8,312 bases of DNA, from assembly GCA_902468045.1 (NCBI GenBank), contig CABQXG010000045.1, forward strand, positions 1-8,312, in the 5' to 3' direction. Below, one piece after another: positions 1 to 6,716 of the stretch (position 1 is the stretch's first letter; each line of letters starts with the position of its first letter). Position numbers and translations under genes: made by a program. The stretch is from an uncultured Collinsella sp. (lineage in GTDB: Bacteria; Actinomycetota; Coriobacteriia; Coriobacteriales; Coriobacteriaceae). The notes beneath the pieces were generated by a model. It saw only the letters and a list, made by a program, of their open reading frames with translations. It was not told the origin of the DNA and did no database searches.

Positions 1-344
1 ACTACCTGGGTACCTACCAGGGCAATGTCGCCGTCTGGCGCGGCCTGCCCGGCAAGCCACTCGGACTCAAGCTCCACTGGCTCGAAAGCGAAACCAGCAT
101 CAAGCTGTCCGACCTGCCCGAAGACACGCAAAACCGCCTCAAGGCGGGCATTCCGCAAACAAGTGTCGACGATGCGCAGGACACGATATCCAAGTACCGC
201 CACCAGATCGACGAGGAGCAGACCCGCCAGGTGATCGACGCGCAAACGATTCGCGACAACACCAATCAGGGATCGACCTCCGAATCAGATTCCGAGAAAA
301 CCGCCGAACAGTCCGCCGAGGCCGAAGCCTCCGATAAGAATTAG
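1..344 (+). CDS. PP2C-family Ser/Thr phosphatase, C-terminal part (PstP-like)
   Basis: Only the last 113 codons are in the window; the frame is open from base 3 and ends at TAG 342-344. The catalytic PP2C domain and membrane helix would lie upstream. What is visible resembles the extracytoplasmic tail of actinobacterial PstP: a short beta-type segment (YLGTYQGNVAVWRGLPG near the start), then LSDLPEDTQNRL followed by AGIPQTSVDDAQ, a conserved pattern in these tails. It ends in an acidic Ser/Glu-rich stretch. No catalytic residue can be checked here. PstP-type phosphatases dephosphorylate PknB-type kinases and their substrates at the membrane. The gene sits 16 bases before the SEDS-PBP fusion and two genes before a PASTA kinase, which matches the mycobacterial order pstP-rodA-pbpA-pknA-pknB and is the main support for the call. 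Confidence 0.8.
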   Translation, partial: YLGTYQGNVAVWRGLPGKPLGLKLHWLESETSIKLSDLPEDTQNRLKAGIPQTSVDDAQDTISKYRHQIDEEQTRQVIDAQTIRDNTNQGSTSESDSEKTAEQSAEAEASDKN

Positions 345-352
345 AAAGGGAG
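345..352 (+). promoter_or_regulatory. Ribosome binding site deciding the start of the SEDS-PBP gene
   Basis: AAAGGGAG lies directly after the phosphatase stop codon and 8 bases before ATG 361. It overlaps the alternative GTG at 352, which would then have no usable site of its own. This favours ATG 361 as the start. Confidence 0.75.
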
Positions 353-360
353 TGCCGCTT

Positions 361-3231
361 ATGAGTCGCCGCAACACCGAGCTGCTCTTGCTCATCGCCT
401 CGGCGTTCCCCGTCATCCTGCTGTATGCGATGTACGTCCTCACCGCGGGCGCTGCCATCTCCTTTGAGACGCTCGCCGTACCGATCGGCCTCTTTGCCGC
501 CTTTGCCGCGGCCCACATTGCCGTGCGCATCTTGGCGCCCGGTGCCGACCCCGCCATCCTGCCCATTGTCTTTGTGCTTTCGGGCATCGGTATCACGTTC
601 GTGACGCGTCTCGCCCCCGCTCTCGCCATCTCACAGCTCATCATCCTGTTTGTCTCGGTGGCCCTGATGGTGGGGACGCTCGCATTGGTTAAGAACCTCG
701 ACGTGGTCATGCGCTACAAGTACACCTTTGGCATCATCGGCATCATTCTGCTGATGCTGCCTATCTTTATCGGCACCACGATCTCGGGCTCCAAGCTGTG
801 GATTCGCATCGCGGGCTTTACCATCCAGCCCGGCGAGTTCGCCAAGGTCTTTATCGTCCTGTTCCTGGCCGGCTACCTGGCCGAGAACCGCGAGCTGCTC
901 TCCATCTCCAACCGCAAGATTCTGGGCTTTAAGATCCCTCGCCTGCGGCTGCTGCTGCCGCTGTTTGCCGTGTGGGGTGTGTGCCTGCTCGTCGTCGTCT
1001 TCGAACGCGACCTGGGTTCGGCCGTGCTGTTCTACACCATCTTCTTGCTGATGCTCTACGTTGCCACGGGGCGCTTTTCATATGTCGTTATCGGCCTTGC
1101 GCTCTTAGCTGTTGGAGCCGTGGGCGCCTACAAGTTCCTGTCGCACGTTCAGGTGCGTTTCCAGGTTTGGCTCGATCCGTTTAAGGACGCCCAGGGCCAG
1201 GGCTACCAGATCGTCCAGTCGCTCTTCTCGCTTGCCGATGGCGGTCTGGTCGGTGTTGGCATCGGCAACGGCATGGCCAACAACATCCCTGTCGTCGAGT
1301 CCGACTTTATCTTCTCGGCTATCGGCGAGGAGATGGGCCTTTTGGGCGGCGGCGCCGTGCTCATCCTGTTTATGCTCTTTGCCGTGCGTGGCCTCACCAC
1401 GGCTGCCCGCGCTAAATCCGACCTCGCCGCCTTTAGTGCCACAGGCCTTACGGCCGCCATCAGCTTCCAGGCCTTCTTGATCGTTGGCGGCGTAACCCGC
1501 CTGATCCCGCTGACCGGCGTCACCCTGCCCTTTATGAGCCAGGGCGGCTCCTCTCTGCTGGCGAGCTTTATCATCGTCGCGCTCCTGCTGCGCGCCGGTG
1601 ACGAGGCGACCGGACGCGAGGCCGAGCTTACCGGCACCGGCACCATGGCCGCCATCACCGATGATCAGGTCGCATCTGCCGCCGCCCCGACGGGCACGCG
1701 CTTTGCCACCTCGTCTTCCTACGGCAGCGGCAGCCATTCCGTCGGCTCGCGCATGCGCCGTCGCCTGCTCGACACGCCTGAATCCGGTGTGCTCGGTCGC
1801 GTGGCGCTCGCCAACCGTCTAACCCGTGCGGTGCTCGCCTTTACGGCGCTGTTCGCCATCCTTATCGGCAACCTCACCTATGTCCAGGTCATTAAGGCCA
1901 AGGACTATCAGGACATGCCGACCAACAACCACACCATCGCCCGCTCCAAGTACATCCAGCGCGGCTCCATCATCACGTCCGACGGCGTGACGCTGGCCGA
2001 GTCGCTGCAGCAGGAGGACGGCACCTACGTACGCTCCTACCCCAACGGTAACCTGGCAGCGCACGTGGTTGGCTACGTGAGCCAGCAGTATGGCACCACC
2101 GCCATCGAGAGCGTCATGAACGACACGCTCACCGGTTCTAAGGACTACTCTAGCTGGAACAACGCCATCGCGTCGCTCGCGGGCCAGACCCAGCCGGGCA
2201 ACACCGCCAAGCTCACCATCGACTCGCGTATCCAGACGGCGGCCGAGCAGGCACTCAAGGGCTTTAAGGGCGCTGTAGTGGTCATCGACCCGCGTACCGG
2301 CGCGGTGCTCGCATGTGCCAGCTCGCCCACCTACGACAACACCAACATCGATGCCCTGCTGCAGACGGGCGGCGGCGAGGACGGCTCCATGTACAATCGC
2401 GCCATGGACGCGCTGTACACGCCGGGCTCCACGTTTAAGGTCGTTACGCTTTCCGCGGCACTCGAGACCGGTACCGCCAGCCTTACCAGCACCTACCAGG
2501 CGCCCGGCTCCATGGACATCGGCAACGCACCGGTCACCAACTATGCCAACGAGAGCTACGGCACCATCAGCCTACAGCAGGCCTTTGCCGTGTCCTCCAA
2601 CGTCGTCTTCGGCCAGGTGGCAAACGAAGTTGGCGCAAACACGCTCGTGCAGTTTGCCAACGCCTTTGGCTACGGCCAAAAGCTCGGCCAGGACCTGACC
2701 TCCGCGGCCTCCATCATGGCCGACCCGTCGCTCATGACCGAGTGGGAGACCGCCTGGGCCGGCGCCGGCCAGCCTGTCGGCATGGACCACACGCCCGGCC
2801 CGCAGACCACCGTCATGCAAAACGCCGTGATTGCCGCCGCCATCGCCAACAGTGGCGTGGTCATGGACCCGTACTTTGTAGCCCAGGTACTCGCCCCGGA
2901 CGGAACCGTGGTCAAGACCACGCAGTCCCGCTCGCTGGGTCAGGCCGTCAGCTCCGCCACGGCCGACCAGGTCAAGCAGGCCATGCTTGCCGTCGTCCAG
3001 TCCGGCACCGGCACCGATGCCCAGATTCCGGGCGTCAAGGTCGCCGGCAAGACCGGCTCGGCCGAGACCGGCGGCACCAACGTCAACTCGATGTTCGTTG
3101 GCTTTGCACCTTACGATTCACCCACGGTCGCCATCTCGGTGGCCTTGGAGGATTACGACAAGCATGACGTCAAGGCCGCCAAGATCGCCGGTATCGTCCT
3201 GACCGCGGCGCTTGCCGCACAGGGAGCGTGA
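361..3231 (+). CDS. SEDS glycosyltransferase (RodA/FtsW) fused to class B penicillin-binding protein (PbpA-like)
   Basis: A 956-residue bifunctional peptidoglycan synthase in the cytoplasmic membrane. Residues 1 to about 415 are a polytopic SEDS domain that polymerises lipid II: ERDLGS at 215-220, a Y-Q-x3-SL...GG stretch, ESDFIFSAIGEE with the expected catalytic Asp315, and LPFMSQGGSS with Ser393. Residues 416-485 are a polar Ala/Ser/Gly linker, presumably cytoplasmic. A single membrane helix follows (about 490-508), then a short pedestal and a transpeptidase domain that cross-links stem peptides: STFK with Ser690 as nucleophile, SSN at 745-747, KTG at 897-899. All three penicillin-binding motifs are intact. 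Each half is close to the size of a free RodA or PbpA, so this is a full fusion. Topology is consistent: RodA ends and PbpA begins in the cytoplasm. RodA-like rather than FtsW-like is inferred from neighbouring pstP and pknB. Confidence 0.93.
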   Translation: MSRRNTELLLLIASAFPVILLYAMYVLTAGAAISFETLAVPIGLFAAFAAAHIAVRILAPGADPAILPIVFVLSGIGITFVTRLAPALAISQLIILFVSVALMVGTLALVKNLDVVMRYKYTFGIIGIILLMLPIFIGTTISGSKLWIRIAGFTIQPGEFAKVFIVLFLAGYLAENRELLSISNRKILGFKIPRLRLLLPLFAVWGVCLLVVVFERDLGSAVLFYTIFLLMLYVATGRFSYVVIGLALLAVGAVGAYKFLSHVQVRFQVWLDPFKDAQGQGYQIVQSLFSLADGGLVGVGIGNGMANNIPVVESDFIFSAIGEEMGLLGGGAVLILFMLFAVRGLTTAARAKSDLAAFSATGLTAAISFQAFLIVGGVTRLIPLTGVTLPFMSQGGSSLLASFIIVALLLRAGDEATGREAELTGTGTMAAITDDQVASAAAPTGTRFATSSSYGSGSHSVGSRMRRRLLDTPESGVLGRVALANRLTRAVLAFTALFAILIGNLTYVQVIKAKDYQDMPTNNHTIARSKYIQRGSIITSDGVTLAESLQQEDGTYVRSYPNGNLAAHVVGYVSQQYGTTAIESVMNDTLTGSKDYSSWNNAIASLAGQTQPGNTAKLTIDSRIQTAAEQALKGFKGAVVVIDPRTGAVLACASSPTYDNTNIDALLQTGGGEDGSMYNRAMDALYTPGSTFKVVTLSAALETGTASLTSTYQAPGSMDIGNAPVTNYANESYGTISLQQAFAVSSNVVFGQVANEVGANTLVQFANAFGYGQKLGQDLTSAASIMADPSLMTEWETAWAGAGQPVGMDHTPGPQTTVMQNAVIAAAIANSGVVMDPYFVAQVLAPDGTVVKTTQSRSLGQAVSSATADQVKQAMLAVVQSGTGTDAQIPGVKVAGKTGSAETGGTNVNSMFVGFAPYDSPTVAISVALEDYDKHDVKAAKIAGIVLTAALAAQGA

Positions 3232-3257
3232 TGCCCATGATCGAATCGGACACCCGA

Positions 3258-3293
3258 GGCGCGCCGCGGCCGAAGAGTTAGCGGCAACGCGCC
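3258..3293 (+). other. Intercistronic hairpin before pknB
   Basis: GGCGCG and CCGC at 3258-3267 pair with GCGG at 3281-3284 and CGCGCC at 3288-3293, leaving a CAA bulge and a 13-base loop. No T-run follows, so it is not an ordinary intrinsic terminator. It lies in the 132-base gap between the fusion gene and the kinase gene. It could act in transcript processing or stability, or be a by-product of high GC. No confident promoter could be picked in the gap. Confidence 0.35.
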
Positions 3294-3353
3294 ACACGGC
3301 CCCAGCGGCCACATCGTAGGTACTACACACATCGTTGAGCGAATAGTTATGTT

Positions 3354-3358
3354 AGGAG
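3354..3358 (+). promoter_or_regulatory. Ribosome binding site deciding the pknB start
   Basis: AGGAG is placed 5 bases before ATG 3364. The in-frame ATG at 3349 has no comparable site upstream. Starting at 3364 also gives the usual PknB opening, a few residues before the LGGRY segment. Confidence 0.65.
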
Positions 3359-3363
3359 CAGGA

Positions 3364-5325
3364 ATGGAACAGAGGGTCCTCGGGGGAAGATACCTCCTCA
3401 AGGATAAGGTGGGAACAGGCGGCATGGCGACCGTCTACCGTGCACAGGACCAGGTCCTCGACCGCACGGTAGCCGTCAAGATCATGCTGCCGCAGTATGC
3501 TGGCGACGCAACCTTCGCCGCACGCTTTAAGCAGGAGGCCCAGGCAGCAGCCGGTCTCTCCTCCCCCTATATCGTGGGCGTCTACGATTGGGGCAAGGAC
3601 GGCGACACCTATTACATCGTCATGGAGTACCTGCGCGGCACCGACCTTAAGAGCGGCATCAAGAGCCACGGCGCCCTCGACCCCAAGAAGGTCGCCCAGA
3701 TCGGCTCGCAGATCAGCTCCGCGCTTTCGGTCGCCCACAAGCACGAGATCATCCACCGCGACATTAAGCCGCAGAACATCATGGTGCTGCCCGACGGCAA
3801 CATCAAGGTGATGGACTTTGGCATTGCGCGCGCCAAGAACAGCCACCTCACGCAAGACAACAACGTGCTGGGAACCGCCCACTACGTCAGCCCCGAGCAG
3901 ACCCGTGGTCAGGACCTCGGCCCCACCTCGGATATCTACTCGCTGGGCGTCGTGATGTATGAGTGCGCCACCGGCCGCGTTCCCTTTGACGGTGACGACG
4001 CTATCTCGGTCGCACTCAAGCAGGTCAACGAGCTGCCTATTCCGCCGAGCCAGATCAACTCCGGTGTCGACGCCGACCTTGAGCGCATCATCCTCAAGTG
4101 CATGGAGAAGGATCCGGCAAACCGCTTCCAGACCGCCGACGAGCTGCGTCAGGTACTCAACAGCTACCTGTCGGGCCGTGCCGTCAACGTCTCGGAGCCC
4201 ACGCGCATCATCGGTGCCCCCGGTGAGCTGGGCGCCACCAAGACTCGCGAGCTTTCCGATCAGACGCGCGCCATGGTGCGTCCCGTCTCGGGCGTGAGCG
4301 GCCAAAATACCGCCCGTAGCTCGGTTTCGGGCTCCACCGGCTCCTACGAGGTCGAAGAGCCCAAATCCAACAAGAACAAAATCATCGCCGCCGTGGTGGC
4401 AGCCGTTGCCGTCATCGGCATCGTGGTGGCCTTTGCCACAGGACTCTTTGGCGGCGAGCAGGTCACCGTGCCCGACGTGCTGGGCAAGGACCAGCAGACT
4501 GCCGTCGAGCTGATCAAGGAAGCCGGCCTCGAGGTCGGCACCATCGACCAAAGCTACAATGACGATGTCGACGAGGGCAAGGTCGCCGAGCAGACGCCCA
4601 ACGGCAACACCAAGAAGACCAAGGGCACCAAGGTGAACCTGGTAATCTCCAAGGGCCCCAAGCCCTCCGAAAAGGTTGAGGTTCCCAAACTTGTCGGCCT
4701 GACCAAGGACCAAGCAGAAGCCGCACTGGCAAGCGTTGGCCTGAAGGGCAACGCCTCCGAGGAGGCCAACGAGGCTGATGAGGGCCAGGTCTTTGAGCAG
4801 GGCACCGAAGCCGGTAAGGAAGTCGCGAAGGGCACGACCATCTCGTACAAGGTCTCGAGCGGCCCGGATACCACGTCCGTCCCCGACCTGACCGACATGA
4901 CCGAGGCCCAGGCGCGCAACGCCCTCGATATGGCAGGCTTTGGCGTCGACGTGAGCTACCAGGAGAACGACTCGGTTACCGAGGGCACCGTGATCAGCTG
5001 GAACCCCAGCGGCAAGCAGAAGCCCGGCGCCACGATTACCGTCGTCATTGCCAAGAAGTCCGGCAAGGCCACCGTCCCGGGCAACCTGTACGGCAAGAGC
5101 ATCTCCGCCGCCGTTACCGCGCTCAACAACGCCGGTTTCTATAACATTGGCTTCTGTGACCAGAACGGCAATCCCGTAAGCGGTAACGAGGATGCCACCG
5201 TTACGGGCGTCTCCCCCACTGGCAAGCAGTCCACCGACAGCACGATTACGCTGACGGTCGCACTTTCTGGTTCGGGTTCGGGCTCGGGCACGAGCACGGG
5301 CGACGATTCCGGTACGACCAACTAG
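3364..5325 (+). CDS. pknB: PASTA-domain Ser/Thr protein kinase (PknB-type)
   Basis: A 653-residue membrane kinase that senses cell-wall precursors outside and phosphorylates growth proteins inside. Residues about 9-269 form the kinase: glycine loop GTGGMATV at 17-24, ATP-binding Lys39 in VAVK, HRDIKPQN with catalytic Asp133, DFG at 151-153, and GT at 170-171 followed by SPEQ. The activation loop has a single Thr before the GT pair, Thr163 (TQD), whereas M. tuberculosis PknB is phosphorylated at two. A Ser/Thr-rich juxtamembrane linker leads to a membrane helix at about 340-362. Four PASTA repeats follow, starting near 366, 437, 504 and 569; this domain family binds muropeptides or lipid II. 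The tail is Gly/Ser-rich. All key catalytic residues are present. It is the last gene of the operon and is followed by a terminator. No pknA paralogue lies next to it. Confidence 0.95.
   Translation: MEQRVLGGRYLLKDKVGTGGMATVYRAQDQVLDRTVAVKIMLPQYAGDATFAARFKQEAQAAAGLSSPYIVGVYDWGKDGDTYYIVMEYLRGTDLKSGIKSHGALDPKKVAQIGSQISSALSVAHKHEIIHRDIKPQNIMVLPDGNIKVMDFGIARAKNSHLTQDNNVLGTAHYVSPEQTRGQDLGPTSDIYSLGVVMYECATGRVPFDGDDAISVALKQVNELPIPPSQINSGVDADLERIILKCMEKDPANRFQTADELRQVLNSYLSGRAVNVSEPTRIIGAPGELGATKTRELSDQTRAMVRPVSGVSGQNTARSSVSGSTGSYEVEEPKSNKNKIIAAVVAAVAVIGIVVAFATGLFGGEQVTVPDVLGKDQQTAVELIKEAGLEVGTIDQSYNDDVDEGKVAEQTPNGNTKKTKGTKVNLVISKGPKPSEKVEVPKLVGLTKDQAEAALASVGLKGNASEEANEADEGQVFEQGTEAGKEVAKGTTISYKVSSGPDTTSVPDLTDMTEAQARNALDMAGFGVDVSYQENDSVTEGTVISWNPSGKQKPGATITVVIAKKSGKATVPGNLYGKSISAAVTALNNAGFYNIGFCDQNGNPVSGNEDATVTGVSPTGKQSTDSTITLTVALSGSGSGSGTSTGDDSGTTN
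5266..5289 (+). repeat. Ser-Gly codon repeat in the pknB tail
   Basis: Four consecutive TCN-GGN units encode SGSGSGSG at residues 635-642, within the disordered C-terminal tail of the kinase after the fourth PASTA domain. Such a hexanucleotide repeat can vary in copy number between strains. Confidence 0.6.
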
Positions 5326-5377
5326 TCGCCACCCCACCGCTTATCGCGGCTTTCGCCGCAAACATATTCGCTCACAG

Positions 5378-5417
5378 GCGCCCGCTTGCTCCCCCAGCAA
5401 GCGGGCGCTTCGTTTTT
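5378..5417 (+). terminator. Intrinsic terminator of the wall-synthesis operon
   Basis: A perfect 13-bp GC-rich stem (5378-5390 with 5396-5408) around a CCCCC loop is followed by TTCGTTTTT. It lies 52 bases after the pknB stop. The opposite strand has no T-run after the stem, so it should work for plus-strand transcripts only. Confidence 0.92.
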
Positions 5418-5430
5418 GACATGGCATTGA

Positions 5431-5466
5431 ACCAGAAGAGCCCGGCACCGTAGCGGTACCGGGCTC
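5431..5466 (-). terminator. Minus-strand terminator-like hairpin after the tRNA 3' end
   Basis: A 12-bp stem (5455-5466 with 5438-5449, loop of 5 bases) is followed on the minus strand by TTCTGGTT. One pair is a G-U in minus-strand RNA but a C-A mismatch in plus-strand RNA, so the structure is meant for the minus strand. It starts 11 bases after the CCA of the tRNA-like end at 5477-5499, where a tRNA terminator would sit. The T-run is weak. Confidence 0.6.
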
Positions 5467-5476
5467 GATATTCCTC

Positions 5477-5499
5477 TGGTGCCCCCGGGCGGATTCGAA
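5477..5499 (-). other. tRNA 3'-end fragment, putative prophage attachment site
   Basis: Read on the minus strand, these 23 bases run from a T-loop (TTCGAAT) through the 3' half of a T-stem (CCGCC) and an acceptor strand (CGGGGGC) to ACCA. Upstream the match stops abruptly: the other T-stem strand would need GGCGG but the sequence is GAGTT, and no GCCCCCG acceptor partner is found. A tRNA 3' end without its body, at the edge of prophage genes and followed by a tRNA-type terminator, is what integration into a tRNA gene leaves at the end away from the integrase. The CGGGGGC-ACCA acceptor strand does not settle the isotype. The core could be longer or offset, since the partner site is outside the window. 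Confidence 0.5.
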
Positions 5500-5551
5500 A
5501 ACTCCCCCCGCGGGAAATTGGTGACGCGGGTGTCGACGGTTCGAATCCGCC
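5488..5551. repeat. 12-bp perfect inverted repeat of a tRNA T-arm
   Basis: GGCGGATTCGAA at 5488-5499 is repeated inverted as TTCGAATCCGCC at 5540-5551, 40 bases apart. Each arm is the T-loop plus 3' T-stem of a tRNA-like end, one per strand. The plus-strand arm sits in a T-arm-like GACGG-TTCGAAT-CCGCC with one mismatch and is followed by GGCAGCTCCCA. The two implied tRNA bodies would overlap, so both cannot be complete genes. Confidence 0.7.
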
Positions 5552-5561
5552 GGCAGCTCCC

Positions 5562-5596
5562 ACAAACCAGAAACGACGCCGCTCTCGCGACGCCGT
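5562..5596 (-). terminator. Minus-strand terminator-like hairpin of the prophage late genes
   Basis: On the minus strand a 10-bp stem (5587-5596 with 5573-5582) closes a GAGA tetraloop of the GNRA type and is followed by TTCTGGTTT. Two pairs are G-U in minus-strand RNA and would be mismatches in plus-strand RNA, which fixes the strand. It lies about 90 bases after the endolysin stop and is the first terminator-like structure reached by late transcription. The flanks ACCAGAA and TTCTGGT also pair, extending the hairpin. Confidence 0.6.
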
Positions 5597-5617
5597 CATA
5601 ATCTTCTGGTGCACCGT

Positions 5618-5649
5618 TTGCGCATCTCCTCGAACCGAGGTGTGCGCAA
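5618..5649 (-). other. Two-tier hairpin just after the endolysin gene
   Basis: TTGCGCA/TGCGCAA forms a 7-bp outer stem and CCTCG/CGAGG a 5-bp inner stem with a three-base loop, separated by a small internal loop. It starts 37 bases after the endolysin stop and has no T-run, so it may protect the transcript end rather than terminate. Its role is unknown. Confidence 0.5.
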
Positions 5650-5686
5650 TCGGCACGATTATCTTCGTTAGGATACCACGAGCGGC

Positions 5687-6715
5687 CTAGGAAACAACCA
5701 GGCGCATGCCGGGATAGATCAGATTCGGGTTTGAGATGCCGTTCTTGGCGGCGAGATCCTGATAGGTCGTACCGTACTTTGAGGCGATTCCGGAAAGGGT
5801 GTCGCCGCTTTGCACCACGTACACCTGCTCGGTTTCGGCCTGCCCGTTGATGACCGCCATAACCTCGTCGTAGCGCGGCCCCAAAACAGCCTTGCGGCGG
5901 CTGCCGTTGCCGTAATCGCCCGCCCAGGTCTCAGCGGCCAGATCCTCGGCGGATGCCGTGAGAATGTGGTTCACGAGCGACTGCACCTCCTGGTAGCGGT
6001 CGCCCAGCGCGTGCTTGCGGTCGTCGCCGTCTCCGAGCTCGCCAGCGAGCACCTTCGCCGCGAGGTCTGCTGCAGGCGTCTCGTCGATGCCGTGGATAAG
6101 CGAGTCGGGATCGCCGTTGGAGCCGCCCACCATGGCCTCCCACTCCGCGCGGGAGATATAGCACTTGTTGATGTCGAGGTTGCCCGCCCAGCCGTCCAAG
6201 CGCCCGCAAGAGGAGTACTGGCGGATGGCGCAATCGTAAGCGCCCTCGTGCCACGGCGCGTCCTGGTAGCCAGTGGGATTCATGTCGGCGTACTGCGCCA
6301 CCCACGTCTTAGCATCGGTGAGGCCCCACGGGAACACGCTCTTGGATGCGTAGATACCGATGCGATCCACGCTCACGCCAAGAAGCTCGGCCAAACGCTC
6401 TGCCATGGCCTTGAGGTAGGACGTGTCGCCCCATGCCTTGTTGCCCCGCTCCTCCCAGTCGATGAAGAACGCGGCCTTGCCGACGTAGCCCTTGCAGCGC
6501 TCATAGAAGTACTCGGCCTCCGCCTCGGCATCACCTCCGTTGACGTAGTGGTACACGCCGACGAGCTTGCCAAGACCGATCGCCTGCTGGATTTGGCGGT
6601 CGCAGTCGGGCGACACGTAGCGCGTGCCCTCGGTAGCCTTGCAGATAACGAAGTCGAACGGGACAGCCGCGAGGTTGATGCCGTTCTGCCAATTGCTGAT
6701 GTCTATTCCGTTCAT
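5687..6715 (-). CDS. Phage endolysin: GH25 muramidase with two CW_7 repeats and LysM
   Basis: A 342-residue lysozyme that cleaves the MurNAc-GlcNAc bond of peptidoglycan at the end of phage growth. Residues 1 to about 195 are the GH25 domain: GIDISNWQ at 3-10, the active-site strand FFIDWEE with Asp86 and Glu88, and LDINKCY near 180-186. Two CW_7 (Cpl-7) repeats follow at about 217-252 and 258-292, each with DLAA, an (D/N)GxxRK element and RY-x-EV. A LysM domain with [15 protein letters not shown] covers 299-341. There is no signal peptide, so export should depend on a holin. The ATG is 1 base from the stop of the upstream peptidase gene, with GGGAG inside that gene. CW_7 repeats bind muropeptides and LysM binds GlcNAc-containing glycan. 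It is the last gene of the cassette. Confidence 0.93.
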   Translation of the reverse strand: MNGIDISNWQNGINLAAVPFDFVICKATEGTRYVSPDCDRQIQQAIGLGKLVGVYHYVNGGDAEAEAEYFYERCKGYVGKAAFFIDWEERGNKAWGDTSYLKAMAERLAELLGVSVDRIGIYASKSVFPWGLTDAKTWVAQYADMNPTGYQDAPWHEGAYDCAIRQYSSCGRLDGWAGNLDINKCYISRAEWEAMVGGSNGDPDSLIHGIDETPAADLAAKVLAGELGDGDDRKHALGDRYQEVQSLVNHILTASAEDLAAETWAGDYGNGSRRKAVLGPRYDEVMAVINGQAETEQVYVVQSGDTLSGIASKYGTTYQDLAAKNGISNPNLIYPGMRLVVS

Positions 6716-6716
6716 T

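Noticed and set aside
352..360. GTG at 352 as start of the SEDS-PBP gene
   Set aside because: It overlaps the AAAGGGAG ribosome site, which is well placed for ATG 361, and would add three residues with no own site.
3352..5337. A 661-codon open frame on the minus strand covering all of pknB
   Set aside because: It mirrors the codon pattern of the GC-rich kinase gene. Its translation is low-complexity (Arg/Ala, Gly/Asp/Val-rich) with no domain, and the plus strand has complete kinase and PASTA motifs.
5346..5359. GCGGC-TTTC-GCCGC hairpin after pknB as a terminator
   Set aside because: The stem is only 5 bp and no T-run follows; the 13-bp stem at 5378-5417 is the clear terminator.
5477..5562. 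A complete tRNA or tmRNA gene in the junction region
   Set aside because: Neither strand offers a 5' acceptor strand matching the visible 3' ends, nor a D-arm or a 5+7+5 anticodon arm at the right distance. Only T-arm and acceptor 3' parts are seen. A tmRNA-like end was considered, but T-stem pairing and spacing do not fit.
5341..5656. Two small minus-strand frames of 74 and 94 codons in the intergenic region
   Set aside because: They read through the tRNA-like fragments and terminators. Phrases such as GGFEPST are well-known false translations of antisense tRNA, and no ribosome site precedes either frame.
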